This document shows positions 12,614 through 29,500 of a stretch of 64,000 bases of DNA, piece after piece. The DNA is from Gadus chalcogrammus (lineage: Eukaryota > Chordata > Actinopteri > Gadiformes > Gadidae), in contig NC_079420.1 of the NCBI RefSeq assembly GCF_026213295.1, positions 4,424,268 through 4,488,267 on the forward strand, given 5' to 3'. The stretch's first letter is position 1. Each line of letters begins with the position of its first letter. The notes beneath the pieces were generated by a model. It was not told the DNA's origin, ran no database searches, and saw nothing but the letters and a program-made list of their open reading frames with translations. A program made the translations under genes and the position numbers.

Positions 12614-13993
12614 ATTATACGTGTATTGTGTTTAAGATGGTGCACTCCACCCGATGAGGGAGAATTGTTGCACGGTTTTCTTTGTCCCCTTTCCCCCCGT
12701 ACTCGGAAAACTCCCATCTTCTCTGATTGAGAGGAGAGAATGGTAGGACTGAGACACAGGAAGGGGTTTCTTGATGAATACAAGACTTGGGTTTGGACCA
12801 CACACTTACATCAATGATGTCACATCAAACACATGGTGGAGACTGGGATGATGTTTCTTAGTATTTTTCATTGAAGATATATCATGGGGGAAAAAAAGGA
12901 CATGATATAATTGATCATTTGTTCTGAAATACATCATATAAAAAACCTAATAAATTGGATAATGAGAATAGAGGAGAGGAAGCCATTAAAAACTAAAATC
13001 AGTTCAATGAATGTGTTATATCACCATTATTAATATTTAATGCATTTTAATGAATACAATGAAGTCATTTGCATAGGCATTTATTTATTGCCGTAGATGA
13101 AAAAATACTGCATATGAGCTCTTTAAAATAAAAATAAATATGAACGAATACACCTCCAACTCACCCCCCACAAATATGAACGGAATGGACTCACCCAGGT
13201 AATTCAAACTACTCTGAAAACTTTCTGTACTTAACAACTAGTGTTGTGCACTTAATGTAACTAATGCATAACGTTAAAATACCAGCATTTAAAGCAATGA
13301 TTATGTGTAATAATTTGATTTAACCGACATCTGTGCATTATGGATGCATAAGCCTCGGGAAACCTGATCCCAGATCTGTTTCTGACAAGGTTAATTAAGG
13401 TTGTTTTGCAATGCAGTATGCATGCTTAAAGGAGGATGAATTATTAACCTGTCGATTTATGGATGCCACCTTAAATATCAGTTATATAGCATGGAATACG
13501 CCTAGTCTATTTCAGAGGGGAGTTATCTTTCTCCATAGAAGGAGGAGAACTCCTACTAATAACAAAGTGAAGGCAATACCCAGTCATCCTGTGAACAAGC
13601 TCTGATGGGCCAATTTATCAATTTTCGAGCTGTAATTTTTTTGAGGCACATGTACATTTTAATGAAATAAGGAACATTTATGTTTCAAGTATTGCTTTAG
13701 ACTTTGGACTGTGCACTCCAGGATGTGGTTCCAAAATAATGGACAAGGCTATTGGCTTAAGCGCTGAAGCAATCACAGGTGACAAGGTAAAAGTCATTAC
13801 CTTGGGAAAAAGATTACAAATGTTTACGTAACCGTATGCAAAGATTCTCTAAATCTTTAGTTTGGGGAGAGACACTGAATTGCTTGTGAATGTGTTTTTC
13901 ATATTTATCTGCAGTATTTTCCGCAGTACAAGCATTACAAAGGCAGCCAAAGTCTGTTCTCTATATTTCCACAACAATATTTAGAAACTTAGC

Positions 13994-14013
13994 AGACTCT
14001 TTTAGCAAAGCAA
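13994..14013. repeat. Degenerate copy of dispersed fish motif
   Basis: Reads AGACTCTTTTAGCAAAGCAA then C, matching the AGACGCTTTTATCCAAAGC motif with internal deletions. Confidence 0.4.
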
Positions 14014-16367
14014 CTTTCCGTAAATTTCAATGCAGGGCATAGGAGCAGGATGCCAGATGGGTAGAATATAGACCCTTCTGCTAATCTGTCTCTGTGGAAG
14101 GTGTAAAGTAATGTCTAGACTCTTAGTACCCAGTAGTTGGTATACCTGATTCAGCAACTTTGATTGCGTTCCAATGGTTGCTTGGTCATTTACATCTCTT
14201 AGACAAAACCTACACTTGGAAAAAACCTGCAACAGACAAAATGCTAGCATTAGCCTTTGGAAGACTTTAAAAAGTAAAAGTTTAAAAACCTTTCAATTCA
14301 AGCCAGTTGAGTAGAAGAAGGCTGTGTTTTAGTGTTTTCTAAGGTGGCTTTCCAGGGAATTGATTGACCCAAATGATAATGATGGTCTTCAGTTTCAAAT
14401 TGTCTTTGTAAAATCTTAGTACAGTCATAGTGTATTTTGCTTTGGTCCAATGCTATGTTGTCATCTTAAAGCCTTTGCAATAGTTATCAGCAATGTATGA
14501 AAGCCTAATTTCAAGCATTGGCAAACATGTTTTTTGCTATTTCTTATACCAAACAATACTTCAATACTTCATTATTTCAAACAAATAAATGGCTGTGTAG
14601 TACAGGTTGACCGTAATGCTGGTTGTGTTCATAGACACAATAAAATAATATCCTTTTATACTAGATTTTGGCTTTAGGAACTCAATGGCATCAAGAAGAA
14701 TTGCAATACACTTATCCGAAAATGTAACATCAGTTTAACTGTGAACCTTTTTGTTCTGTGCTGAAATCACAAAGGGAAACTAAGTCTTCCCAAGCCAGTA
14801 GGCCCATATATAAAAGCACATAACCCCACAAACACACACATTATAGAGATGGCATATGTATTAGTGCCGGGGGTGCATTCCATTCGCCGAGGAGTTCTCC
14901 TGCTTTTGAGTAGGGCAGGGCTGAGCGCTTTACTCCCGTCTGTGAACGCAACCCCACTGCAGGAGGGCTCCTGGCCTGGAGAACGCTCAGCAGGCTTCTG
15001 AACCTGCTCTGTGGGCCGCCGCACCTCGCTCCTCTCTATCTGTCAGGTTTTTATTTTTCTCTTCCTGGTTGCCGTTTTGTTCCTTTTTCAGTTGTGATGT
15101 TGGGGAACAGATATTTACCACGGATTGTCAGGGAAGGGCTTAGCGACGGAAAGAGAATAAACAGACAAGGAAAAAAATATATCGATGGATAAAATGAAGG
15201 AAGATGGAACCAAACATAGAAAGAAATGACAGCGATAGATGAACCTACAAATAGAAATAGACAGAGGGATAGACAAGAAGAAAGAGGGAGAAATTAAGAA
15301 TATCCAGAGAAAGAATCGACCAGACAGAAGTCTACAGAGGGAAGGAAGGAAAAACGAAGAGAAAAACACACAGACAGTTCTCTCTATCTCTCTGGCTCCG
15401 TGGCGGGCCCTTGAAGCACATTGGTGCGCACGTGATATCTACGTGCACGACTGCATCTCTTTCACTGGGACCTAATCCCTGCCTCGCTGAAAGCTGTTTA
15501 TATAATTACCCATTCTCTCTAAAAGATGGGATGACAGACCACTGTGCCTGGGAGAGAGACTGAGAGAGAGAGAGAGGGAGGGGCAGTAAGAGCGAGGGGC
15601 GGAGAGGGACAGAGAATGGGATGGGTTAGAAGGAGAGAGGGAGAGACAGGAGCATAATCAGCTCAGCAAAAGAGGACGGTGCAGTATGAGTCAGCCACCA
15701 CGCCGGCCTAATGTTAATGGTGTTTTATTCCAAAGGGTATCTGAGATTGCACTGAGCCTCAAAAAACTGCAGCAGTAACCGTTGACGATAATTAAATAAT
15801 GTAGTATAATAAATATTTGAGGGGAGTTATTCTGTCATCATTTAAAATGGGAATGGGAACATTATTACCTCCCTCAGTGCTGAATAGCCTTCACTAATGC
15901 CACGGTATTGCAATGATTGAAATACGAGTTGCAATAGATCGTTTGCAGGGCCGTTTTAGTTGATTTTCTGGTGCAATCTGAAAGAATTGTTTACTTTTCC
16001 AGAAGATAAATTATTTCAGACTTTTATTTTCTCTGTTTAGTTGCAAAATCCCCTAAGAATGTCGCCTTTGCTTGCTCAAACTATAATTTTTTTCCTATGC
16101 TTATTCTCTTACTTGTCTTCCATGTTAGTAGGCCACATGATCCACAGCAATTCAATCCGCATGGAAGTCCAGCAACACACTTTGCTTTGCACATCACACA
16201 AATGACGGATTTACGTAGATGGCAATAAGCTTTATTTAATCAGGTATGTCAAAATTAAATCCCATAAAAAACATATTGAAATGCATGTCATCAAAATATA
16301 GGTATAACGTATAACCTATGTGATATAATATATTATATTTATATTTCCAATCAGTGTATTGTTATGA

Positions 16368-16432
16368 TTGTTTGTTGTTGTAGTTGTTATTGTTGTTGCT
16401 CTGCCTCCGTTGTTGTTGCTCGACCTACTTCT
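16368..16432. repeat. Imperfect (GTT)n tract
   Basis: GTTGTTGTAGTTGTTATTGT is followed by further TTG units interrupted by CTCTGCCTCC. Confidence 0.8.
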
Positions 16433-16600
16433 CCTTGGTAAGGAGAAGAGTCTGTAGGAAAGTAAAGAGAAGTATTAGTAAACATAGAAGGTCATGCAGA
16501 AGTCTGACTTCCAATATGTTGACAAGGCTTTAGTGAAATACCATTGCAACAAATTGCCCCAATTTCTTTTAATGAAAATCAACCAATAGTCAGCATTTGC

Positions 16601-17230
16601 AGTGGTCTGCAACAGCATCTGGTGTTAATTCAATGAAGGTGTATTTCCTCGTATTGTTTCACTGGATCAATACGAGGATGATTTGATGTTAGTGAGGAGA
16701 ATGTTGTGAACACCAAGCAAATAAAATATATAAAGATCACATGTGAGCTTGATGTGGATTTAATCAAAGCGACTGCAAATGGCCAAGCAAGCAAACATCC
16801 TTCTTTGATGTAAGGCCGGCATTCTCTTTGCCATGGCTATTGAGATTTAAAAGAAGAGATTGCTTTCATGCCTTTGCAGATAAATCCTCATGCTAGGAAT
16901 TAATCTCCCCTTGGCCCCAGATGCGGTGAATACTAAATTGGCATAAAAGTGCCCCTTCTGTGAAGAGCCCCTAGTCTCTGCTTGGAGACTGTGAGACCAT
17001 GGATTCTTACCCACTGGGATGGATTTAAACTTCTCCCCAAGCTGTGGATTTCAAAGGTGTAAGTGTACTTTACCTGTGGCATTAACCTGCTAACCCGATG
17101 ATCTGGGCTTATTAGTGTAATCTAATGAATTTCTTGGGGACAAAGGACAAGGCTCCGGCGATGGGTTCGGGTTGTTCTTAATAGCCGGCTGTCACAGCCT
17201 TAGCCATGGCGGCTTTAGCTGTTCATGGGT
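16601..17230. promoter_or_regulatory. Candidate conserved non-coding element with hairpin
   Basis: This is complex repeat-free sequence with balanced composition and several TTAAT/ATTAG, GATAA and TTTGAT core motifs. It contains a perfect 11-bp stem TCCTCGTATTG (16,646-16,656) pairing with 16,668-16,678 across an 11-nt loop. No frame is coding-like. The enhancer reading is inferred from texture alone. Confidence 0.25.
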
Positions 17231-20221
<2,991 letters not shown>

Positions 20222-22779
20222 GCTATTATATACTTCCACTTTTCGGCCAGGATGAGGACTAAACTTTCTCAGTATCCGCAACCAGCTTACACGGCTTACT
20301 TACTAATGAATTCCTGAGGCGATATATGGCCTTTGCAATTCATTCAGGAAACAAGAGAAATATTTGAGAATACAGAGGATGCATTGATGGGTAAGACATA
20401 TTTCTATTCCTTTTTTAACTTGTTATTGTAAACAGCACTGAAAACTATCAGGGCACTCAAAGACAACTCCACTATCGAAACTTTCATAGAGCCTGATGCA
20501 GTTTAGAAAGTGGGCAATACAAACAATCTGCATCTTTAATCGGAGGCTGCAAATATCCTAAACATTTTCTAATTGACCCAACATCTGAACTTTATACTTC
20601 ACTCACACTTTATTTGAGTAAAGTACATTTAACTGTGTATGAGAATGAATGTGAACAAACAAAGAAAATAGTTATTTAAAGTGCACACTATTTAGTCTAT
20701 AGCTTGATGTTTTGTATCAGTCAAAGGAATGCAGTCCCCACTAGAAGATGCCTGTACCAAACAGGGCCTTTACACTGGTCTGTCCTAGTCCTCTCACTTA
20801 GCATCACATATAATTACTGCTGACAAAATCAGAAAAACTAAAATTGATGCAAGTATTTTTGCTGCACAGACTGTACAGTTGGCCGCAGTGGACTTTCCCT
20901 CGACCAAATGACTCTGGTGATATATCACTGTGCTAAGTCGCAGCACTTGCTGAGTGCTTAATTGTGGTGCAGTAGAACGCGAGTCAGACAATAGTAGATT
21001 GTTTATTGAGCTACTAATCTATCCTCCTGCTCGCCCTCCTTACGCCTACGGACACTGAAGGTAGGAAACGGGATCAATGCCCCATCTAAGGCTTTCGTCT
21101 CGAACACACATGCAGTATCCAGTGTAGCCCACACAAAGACACATGCATGTGGGCCCACACACACACACACATTCTGTGCATAGAGACGCCTGCTGGGACA
21201 AAAAAAAGAAAAAAAAGGTTTTCATTAATCAGGCCTCCTGCTATTGGTTCTTGGTTCATTGAAGTCACCCAGAATGCATTGAATACGGTGCAGGGGTACA
21301 TTAACCAATTTTCTTTGAAGTTCTATTCTGGGTTTGCCTTCCTGTCTTATCTGTGAATGAAATATTAACCTCCAGACCGGTGGCTAAGTGTTGCATAAAT
21401 ATTGCATAGTGTTGAAGAAGTAATTGGCTTCACCATCTATTATAGCCGTCTTCCTGGCATGATAAGTGGGAAACTGCAGTAGACCACTGTAGGGCTCGTA
21501 GCAGAAAGAATTTTACATCTGCCTCCATGCTTCATGTTTCACTTCGACAAAAGCCTTATCAGCATTCTTATAGCAAAGTGTTGTATGAGAATGCTAGGTA
21601 CAGTATCACTTTTGTAAATTTAAATGTTACCCCCTTTTTTTTTTCTGAATTTCTCACAATTTTATTTAATTAATTTATTATTATCAATTATTATTATCTA
21701 TTATCAATATCTAAAATGCACCTTTGGATGAGTTCTGTGAACGGAACACTGGATAATGAAAGGGGTTATGGTGGGACATCTCTTTGGTGTGTTGTTTATG
21801 GACTCTGTCGGTACTTCCTAGACGTGAAGATCAGATGAGGGAGCCATAGTTTAAACATGTACGATTCGGGGTGAAACAGGAAAAACAAGAAAATGCACAA
21901 TCGCTCCCATAGGTGTTTGGTTCTTCCTCCTGTGACCCGCTAAGTGAATACGATTTACCTTTGGGTGTCTGTTACCTGGCAACTTTCCTGAATTTATTCA
22001 CACTTGACTAGCACAACCCAGTAAATTGCTCCAACACATCCAGGTACCCCCAATGGCTCTAAGTGCTCACAGCCCATAAAGGAATCACTAAATGGGTTGT
22101 TGTTGAATGGCATGATTGCATGGACCAATAAGTAATCACATTAAAGCACCAAGTCACCCACTATTGCAATTTCCTGCAACCGTACTTGGGAATGACCAAC
22201 GCACACGGTGAACAGTTTCGGTTCCCCTACAGATTCAGTGCAGTTGCAAAAGTAGGTTGTTCCCATCTTTAACAACCATCTTACACAATGTATCTGCATA
22301 GAATGTACACTTTCTGCATAGTGTGGGGGGATTCACGATTTGTGATCTGGTCAGCAGGTTCTGTGTATCCTCCTGGCCAGCTGACCACGCCGGCTTGCCA
22401 CCTGACCATGGAGCTTTGAGCATTCATGGAGGCTTTGCTCTCCATTTCGTCTTTTCATCGCGGAACCCATGAGCCTGTAGACAGTGCTCTGTGTTGCCTG
22501 AAATGTGACCCGCTGCCAAGTGTGTATGTGTGTGCGTCTGTGTGTGTGTGCATACAGAATATATAGGACACTCGCTCACTCACTCTCTCTATATATGGTA
22601 TATGAAACCCCTTGTTCTGAAGTGCTGATGGAACTCGTGGCCCTGCACAGAGGAAAAACGATTGTAACTTTTGGATGAAGAGGATTAGGGATTTGGCCCT
22701 CAAATGGTTGTCAGAAAGGGACTGAGAGGCAGAGCTCATCTGTGTCAAGCGGTCGCCAGCAAGAGCTCCAGTAAGAGCT

Positions 22780-22829
22780 TCTCCTCCTCCTCCTCCTCCT
22801 CCTCCTCCTCCTCCTCCTCTTCCTCCTTC
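22780..22829. repeat. (TCC)n microsatellite
   Basis: About 16 CTC/TCC units. Its translations give poly-Arg or poly-Gly frames on the minus strand that are not genes. Confidence 0.95.
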
Positions 22830-24146
22830 TGAGGAGAGTTTGGATCCCCTTCCAGAACCGCAGCCTTTTATCTTCACGGGTGCAGATGCCTGTGTCAGCG
22901 AGAGGATGGCTATCGTGGACGCGTGCCCGATACAATTTGCGGTCTTAGTTCCAGGCTTTGCATGTATTTATGTGAGATTTGCCCCTCCATCTGTCACCAC
23001 ATCAGCACACGGTGACGAGTGGAGGATATTTGACCCCTTTTTGTAGTGTGTCAATTGAGATGATTTGACCTCCACGTCATGGCGCTGTTGGATTTAAGTC
23101 CAGCGGCGAGGCTTTACAACCCAAATTAATCGCAAACAAAACGACTTTGTACGTTATCTGGTTGCATTCATTACTTTACACGTGATTTGAATGATCAATT
23201 GGAACAGCCCAATGCCAGTTTCAGTCGCCGAACAGCGGGTCTTTGAACGCCTTCTGCAACAGAAGTGTTCAAGCTACGGACGTTTAGTTTAGCCTTTTAG
23301 ATGCCCAACCAAGATCGAAGTCTGATTGACAGGCTGTCATTCCGTTACTCAATACTACGGAGACAGCAGCGTGGATGACCTCGAGGCCAGTAGCCAATAA
23401 TCAGGCGAGTAGGACAACCCCTCACCGAGCTAGTCCCTTTACTTCTCCCGTGTCTGATACGTGCAGCACAAGGTCAGTGCAACCTGACCTCCAGATCACA
23501 TAGGAATCAGCAGGGCATTATACCTCAGATCTGTTTCTATGAGGATTCAAATAACAAGCAAGAACCCAATAAAAGCCTGTTACGCCCAACCGACAAATGT
23601 AGATGATACATACTAAAAACCAGCGGTAAAAACCCAACCTAATTTAATCTAGAATGATTTACAATGTCATAATGGGGAGCCTAAATGGATATCTTTGTGG
23701 ATGTGATCGGATTGTTTAGTTTGTTTATTTTGTTTGTGAAGCCTTGGAAAACCGAGAGATATTCAAGTCTGAATATATTATACTGCATATTATGAAGCCT
23801 ATTTTTCTCCGTTTTGTAGCGGAGATGTATCCAGCCTGAGGCCCCTGCCATGCCGTGTCTCACAGCAAATGCCTCGACATATATTTATCATTGGAACTTG
23901 CAGCACGTCTCTGAGATGTAGGAAGAACATCTCCTGCTTGATAACGGTGAAGTGTTCCAAAAGCGAAATCTTGTCGAAAATCTTCCATGAATGTGTAATC
24001 AAGGTTTTTTCTGCTTTCATTGGATGCAGTTTATAGGTTATAAAATCCTGGAAATACATGAGCTAGAACAAAGTTGTTATGATTAGATAATAAAATGCTA
24101 ATGTTTATCTGGCTCCATATTTCAAATGTATTTTATAATTTTTTTT

Positions 24147-24172
24147 AGCAGACGCTTTTAAGCAAATACAAC
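24147..24172. repeat. Copy of dispersed fish motif
   Basis: AGCAGACGCTTTTAAGCAAA then TACAAC, preceded by a T run. It is an internally shortened form of the motif at 9834. Confidence 0.45.
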
Positions 24173-25195
24173 CTAAGTTGGAGCAACACGGCCAAATAAA
24201 AAAACCTTGAACTCTCAAAACGTGCGATCAGACTTCTACATCAAATTACATTCATAACCGCTAGAAACAAGTGAGTTCATGAGTAGGCATGTGTGATTGT
24301 CTAATATTTCTTTGTGTTCTGGTTGCTGTTGAGTCTCTCGTAAATTTACTGACTGTGAAACACATTTGATTGATTGATTTGTGGCCCGGGCAAATCTGTT
24401 GGAACCCAGCCACCATCCCCAATGCAAACAAGCACATTCAGTGCATACAATTAATTTTTTTCTGAACGTAAATAAAATAAAAAAAAATCTGTACCATATA
24501 CTTTTAATGGTTGAGGATTCAAACTTTCATAAGAAACAGTCTGAGAATATAAATGAATAAGCAACACCCGCATTTTTCCCAGGCACAATAAAAGCTCCAA
24601 ATGAAAATGCCATCAAGCATTTAGATCTCTCGAGTGAACAATGCGTCACATGTTCATTCCTGCACATGTGCTATTCATAGCCTCGGCTTTTAATAGAAAC
24701 ATCGGGAGTTGTTCTCTGAATACTACAGTGAGGATGAGGAGGATTGAGCTCGAAATCAATCACTCAAGGCCCCTCCAGAGTGCACTGCCGCGTGACCGTG
24801 TGACGTCGATCACCCCTCTCGGCGCGGATCAAAGTTTAAAACCCCTCGATAATTTTTTCAAGACATGACAGGAATCCCATATTGTGCTATCCAGGGTCCC
24901 CCCGCTGAGGGGAGACGCACCGTGACAGCGCCCGGGGTCTCCGTCCGCTCCACCGGGGGCTCCGTCGCGCCCGAGAGCGCTGATTGAAGGAGACTCCGAC
25001 CTCATGCTTATCTAATGAGCACGCGGTGCGCATTCGCCTCATTAATAACCTGTCACATTCATCTGCCCCGGATAATAATGGATCCATGGGCAATGACCCC
25101 CCCCTTCCCTCCCCCGCATCGCGGCCGCCATTCCCCCCTTGCCTTTCGCCCCCCCCAGGAGGCGCTGGTCATGGTCAGCACCCCCCCCCCCCCAT

Positions 25196-25362
25196 GTTTT
25201 GAAGGGGTAAGGGGAAGGGGTAAGGGGAAGGCGTAAGGAGTAGAAATGGGATTGGGCCTAAGGCCCAATCCCATTTCTACCCCTTACCCCTTCCCCTTAC
25301 CCCTTCAAAACAAGGGGGAGGGGTAAAGGGAAGGGGTAAGGGGTAGAAATGGGATTGGGCCT
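25196..25362. repeat. Three-arm (+,-,+) repeat with large palindrome
   Basis: The arm GAAGGGGTAAGGGGAAGG..TAGAAATGGGATTGGGCC occurs at about 25,201-25,259. It is repeated as its reverse complement at 25,261-25,310 with only a single A between, and again in direct orientation at about 25,317-25,362. The left arm carries an extra AAGGGGAAGGCGT-like unit. The centre GGGCCT-A-AGGCCC is a near-perfect foldback. It is likely the remains of a terminal-inverted-repeat transposon, or nested MITE ends. Superfamily is unassigned. Confidence 0.85.
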
Positions 25363-25741
25363 AAATGTGTCTGCTGGAGGAGTGAATGCCACCGCGACCC
25401 CAGTGTCACTGCCGCCCAAATGCTCTTATCAGAACGGACGTATGTTGATGGATGGGATGTACAGAGGAGATAAACCGATGCTTGTGCGTTTCAAGCATCT
25501 TGAATATTTCCAATGTAGTGTTGGCTCCATGGTTGTATCTTTCCACCGGATCATGAAGGACAGAAACAAGAGCAGATTAAAACAAAAAACGAACGATGCG
25601 CACGATAACCCAAACCAGACAGAAGCAGCAGTGCCGAGCATAACACATCAGTCCTCAAACACAGAAAGTCATGGCAAGGCCATTGCAAATTTTGAGAAAC
25701 CCTGGAACAGATAGTTAGATGACGTCCTCATATTTAAAAAT

Positions 25742-26204
25742 TAGTGCTGTCAGTTAAACGCGTTATTAACGGCGTTAACGCAAACCGATTTTAACGGCGT
25801 TAATTATTTTATCGCGCGATTAACGCAATTTATTATATATATATTTATATATATTTTTTTTTTCTTTCGCTCAAAACAAAGAAGCAGTAGCCTGACTGCT
25901 ATGTTCAAGGCAGTATGTTTGTATGTTGATCGTTTAATTGCACTATAGGCTTTTTTTTTTGTATCGTCCTGTTTTGATGAGTATAGGCCAATGTTGTTAT
26001 CAATAAAAAAACATTTGCACAAGGCAAGCCGATGCACTTCTCCATGTTGATAAGAGCATTAAAATGAGAACAATTAATGGGACAAAGAAATCAAGGTATT
26101 TAGCATAGAAAAAAGATTTGCGATTAATCGCGATTAATCGCGAGTTAACTATGACATCAATGTGATTAATCACGATTAAATATTTTAATCGCTTGACAGA
26201 ACTA
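25742..26204. mobile_element. Non-autonomous hAT element (TAGNNCTGTCA ends, ATTAATCGC-rich), copy 1
   Basis: It begins TAGTGCTGTCAGTTAAACGC and ends with the inverted TAGTTCTGTCAAGCG. The subterminal zones are full of GTTAACG and ATTAATCGC words. It is flanked by TTAAAAAT (25,734-25,741) and GTAAAAAT (26,205-26,212), a 7/8 target duplication. There is no transposase frame. It is the same family, in opposite orientation, as 42,517-42,956. The name of the family is not asserted. Confidence 0.9.
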
Positions 26205-26404
26205 GTAAAAATGGCTCATTTGTGAGAGGGTTGCAGAAGTAACAACCGATGAATTCATGAAAACTGTCGCACTGAGATATATACATTGGACATACTCTGT
26301 TTAGTTTAGGATAAGGCTGGTGTCCGGGCAGATTGGTAGGAGGCAGGACGGGACATAAATGAATGCAGTGGAGGTCGCAGTGTTTTGTTTTCAACACATC
26401 CAAG

Positions 26405-26548
26405 ATGGCGGGTGACGCTACCAACTCCATGATGATTTCTGCGTTGGTATCCATCCGGAATCTATTAGTAAATTTCCGCAATACAGCCAGAAGAACGGAA
26501 AGCAGAAAACAGTTTGAACGCAAAACACAAGCGAGAAGAGAAAAGTAG
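26405..26548 (+). other. Small unrecognised frame starting CAAGATGGCGG
   Basis: An ATG in strong context (AAGATGG) opens a 47-codon basic frame (MAGDATNSMMISALVS..., ending KTQARREK and a TAG). The Arg/Lys-rich helix-like C-terminus recalls short first ORFs of some DNA transposons, and it lies 200 bp from the hAT element ending at 26,204. No terminal repeats could be paired around it. It could equally be chance. Confidence 0.15.
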
Positions 26549-29500
26549 GTGGCAGCTAAATTCAGTGCTCCCATTGCTCGTTGAGAATTCCCTGGCCCTC
26601 AGATTCACCGGACTATACACTAGGGGCCTGGTGGGATAAACTCTGCCGGGGCTGTTTCTGACGCTTCTGTTCACACACACAACCCCTCCGGGTTGGATGA
26701 TCCGGAAACTGTCAGACTTTCGGTGCATGTGTAAAAGGCCTATTAGGGACACTTCAGTGCATTACTGTAACATCCTAAAAAAGGGTGAAAACACCCTTAA
26801 TGTTGCCTTCTAACACGGACACCACTGGATTGGTGTGGAATAAGACAGCAAGGTGCTCACTTCATTTGGGGCACTCACGCACTCATACAATTACTGATTC
26901 ACTTTCTGCCTTCACCTACAAAATAGTTTTTTCCTATTTTTCAGAAGGAAATCGATTCCTTTAGAGCCCCAGGTCTTGGCCTTCTCTTTGAAGTTATTCT
27001 CTTAGAATAGGATATATATGATACTTTAAGCAATAGATAAGAGACTAGAGTTTATTTATCCCTCATTGTTTGTCAAGATCTCTGCACATATGTTTCTATC
27101 AGTGACACTTTCTTTCTTTCCTTTAATCTATGCCTAATTTCCGCAGAAGTGACGAAGAACAATTTGGTATTATTGTTATTATTCTAACCGGGACAATAAA
27201 TGTCATTCTTTCAGTTTTGGTGCGATCCTCCCGGAAAAAAAGGTCATTCATTGAATCTGTTAACTGCTGCACACAGCAACACTGGTGGTGTTCAACCCCC
27301 TGAAGCTCAGAGCCCATAATTATTGTGACAAATGACACAAAAGTCTGCTTTTTTTTTGCAGAGAGCTTTGATAAAGACTTGCTGTCATATACAAGGAGCA
27401 GACATCTTTTAAGACCTATGTCATTCACAAATATGAGCTTTCAGACGGGAAACATGAAAAAGGCAAGGGTGTCATAACTGAAGTCATCACAATGATCTGT
27501 AAAACTCAGCCTTCGCTTAAAGCCGATCCTGAATTCCTGTTGGGGAGCAGTGGAGCGAACAATCGGCAGGGATGATGATTTAGCTCTGTGTTCACGTCCC
27601 CGAAGCATACTGTATACTGCCATGCTACGTCACCCTCAAACAGAAACAATAGGGGAAATATGTAAAAACGAAGGGATCAAGACAAGCGATCAATGCTATT
27701 TACACATTTATGTGTTGCAGATGTGAAAGGTTGTCGTGGCATCATCTGCTGACAATTGAGCTGCAATTCAAATGACCAAACCTAACTTATGATTGACAAA
27801 TTTGTTTAAGATTCCAGATGTTGGCTTTTATGATTGACACTTTCTTTAATAACATTCAAGATGTTGCCAACATGTTAGGTTCCCCCTCAAAAGAAATATG
27901 ACGGCAAATAAACAAGCGTTCCTGCTGGTAGAATCCCAAGCACACTCGTCCCCGTTAATGACACATTATGATGTTTCCTTTTCAAAATGGATTTGTGTGT
28001 GCAATTTACCTCCATTCAAAAGTAATCCTTCTCATCATTCACTTCAGTTCAATTAAAGCCCTGTACTGTGGTTAAACAGGTGCTCGGTACATCTGCACTG
28101 CAGTTTTCCACAGTTGGTTACTATTTCAATTGCTTACTATTCAGTTTACTATACTTTTCGGTGCTCGACGGAGAGAGCAGATAGCGATAGATGCATTCCT
28201 TCCATTGAAATCCAAAGGGGATATCAAAATGCCGGTAGCATACCAATTCACATACATACTAAGAATAGGAATACCCTGATTGCTTCCCATACTTCAGTGT
28301 TGAAGGCTCAGCACGTTATTTGGCGTGCAGTGTGGGGAGACAGAGAACAACGCTTTTCTGTGAGTCTGGGTTGACTGGTGGGCTTCCCTGAGCAGGTCGG
28401 TAGACACCTATCGCTGTCACCAGGCTATCTATCACTGTCCTCGGGAGCTGCTTAGCAACACGCAGAGCAAATACGAGAGGAAGAATTCTGTCCGGGTGAG
28501 GAGAGATCTTTGAGTCACAACATCTTATTGACTCTACATAATGAGGCCGTATAGCATGGTCTGTCTCTTTGGCATTCGTAAAGCACCCCTCAATGATAAT
28601 TCAGCTGCTCATCTCGAATCCTGCATAACCACCGGTAGAGGGGGGGTTAAACAGTAGAGTGTGATCGAGCAGCTCCTCAATGGTTGAATGTTCTCCAGAG
28701 GATGGATCATTAAAATAAATTCCAATGCATAAATATTACTGGAATGTACAGGTGTTAAAACATTTTCGATGCAGATCTTTTTTATTTTTTCTGTAACGGC
28801 CGGCCATTTTCTACTTTTTATGTACTATGTACTTGGTGTTCTTACAGCTGCTGTATCACTGTGCTTAAATTGTGTTTGAATGTACTATGTGTACCACCTC
28901 CAGAGAAACACAGACACTGTGAACAAAAAACCTCTTTCAATTTTTTGAATCAGGCAAAGGAAACTGCCTCTGAATGGAAGCATCCGGAAACCTTGAACAG
29001 TAACCTGCTCCATATTGTACACAGAAAGCGCTGCATGCGGGGCGACAGCTGAGTACCGCAAATGATCCCTCAATGCAAAGAAGCCACATTAATTAGAAGG
29101 CTCCTATTCAATAACTGCTCTCATTCCTTAAACCAAGTGGCTCTCTGCATGGCTTTGACAGGAGGCCAAGGCACAAAGTGCTAGCCTGGTGGTTGGAGAT
29201 AGCAGAGAGCCTTTGCAACCGCAAGGCTAGTGTCCCTCAGGAGAGAGGGAATATATGCTATCACAGACACATGCTTCTCTAATGAGCCACACGTTTAGCT
29301 CGCTAGCTGCTAGGAGCTTCTGTCACAGGAAGTGATGCCGATATTTGGGCTCATTGTGATAATCTCTTTGTTCTTTACGCGACGCGACACGCCTGAAAGT
29401 TAAACGACAATTTTACTTCATTGAAGGTGAGGGGTACGGCTGTCGAGACTCAAGGTATCCTTAAAAATGCCAGGTTTAAGCTGTAGCCCCTGTCTATTTA

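Larger units (their letters stand above)
12614..16600. other. Non-coding stretch
   Basis: No gene is supported. Unique AT-rich DNA runs to about 14,760. One copy of the dispersed motif is at 13,994-14,013. Purine-rich cryptic simple sequence (GGAAGAAA/GATAGA type) spans 15,120-15,370, and GA-rich sequence spans 15,550-15,650. A CCTGATCCCAGATCTG wording near 13,362 resembles a fragment of a fish SINE but is too short to call. A GTT-rich tract lies at 16,368-16,432. Confidence 0.5.

Noticed and set aside
13362..13385. SINE fragment resembling CCTGATCCCAGATCTG repeats
   Set aside because: Too short to separate from chance.
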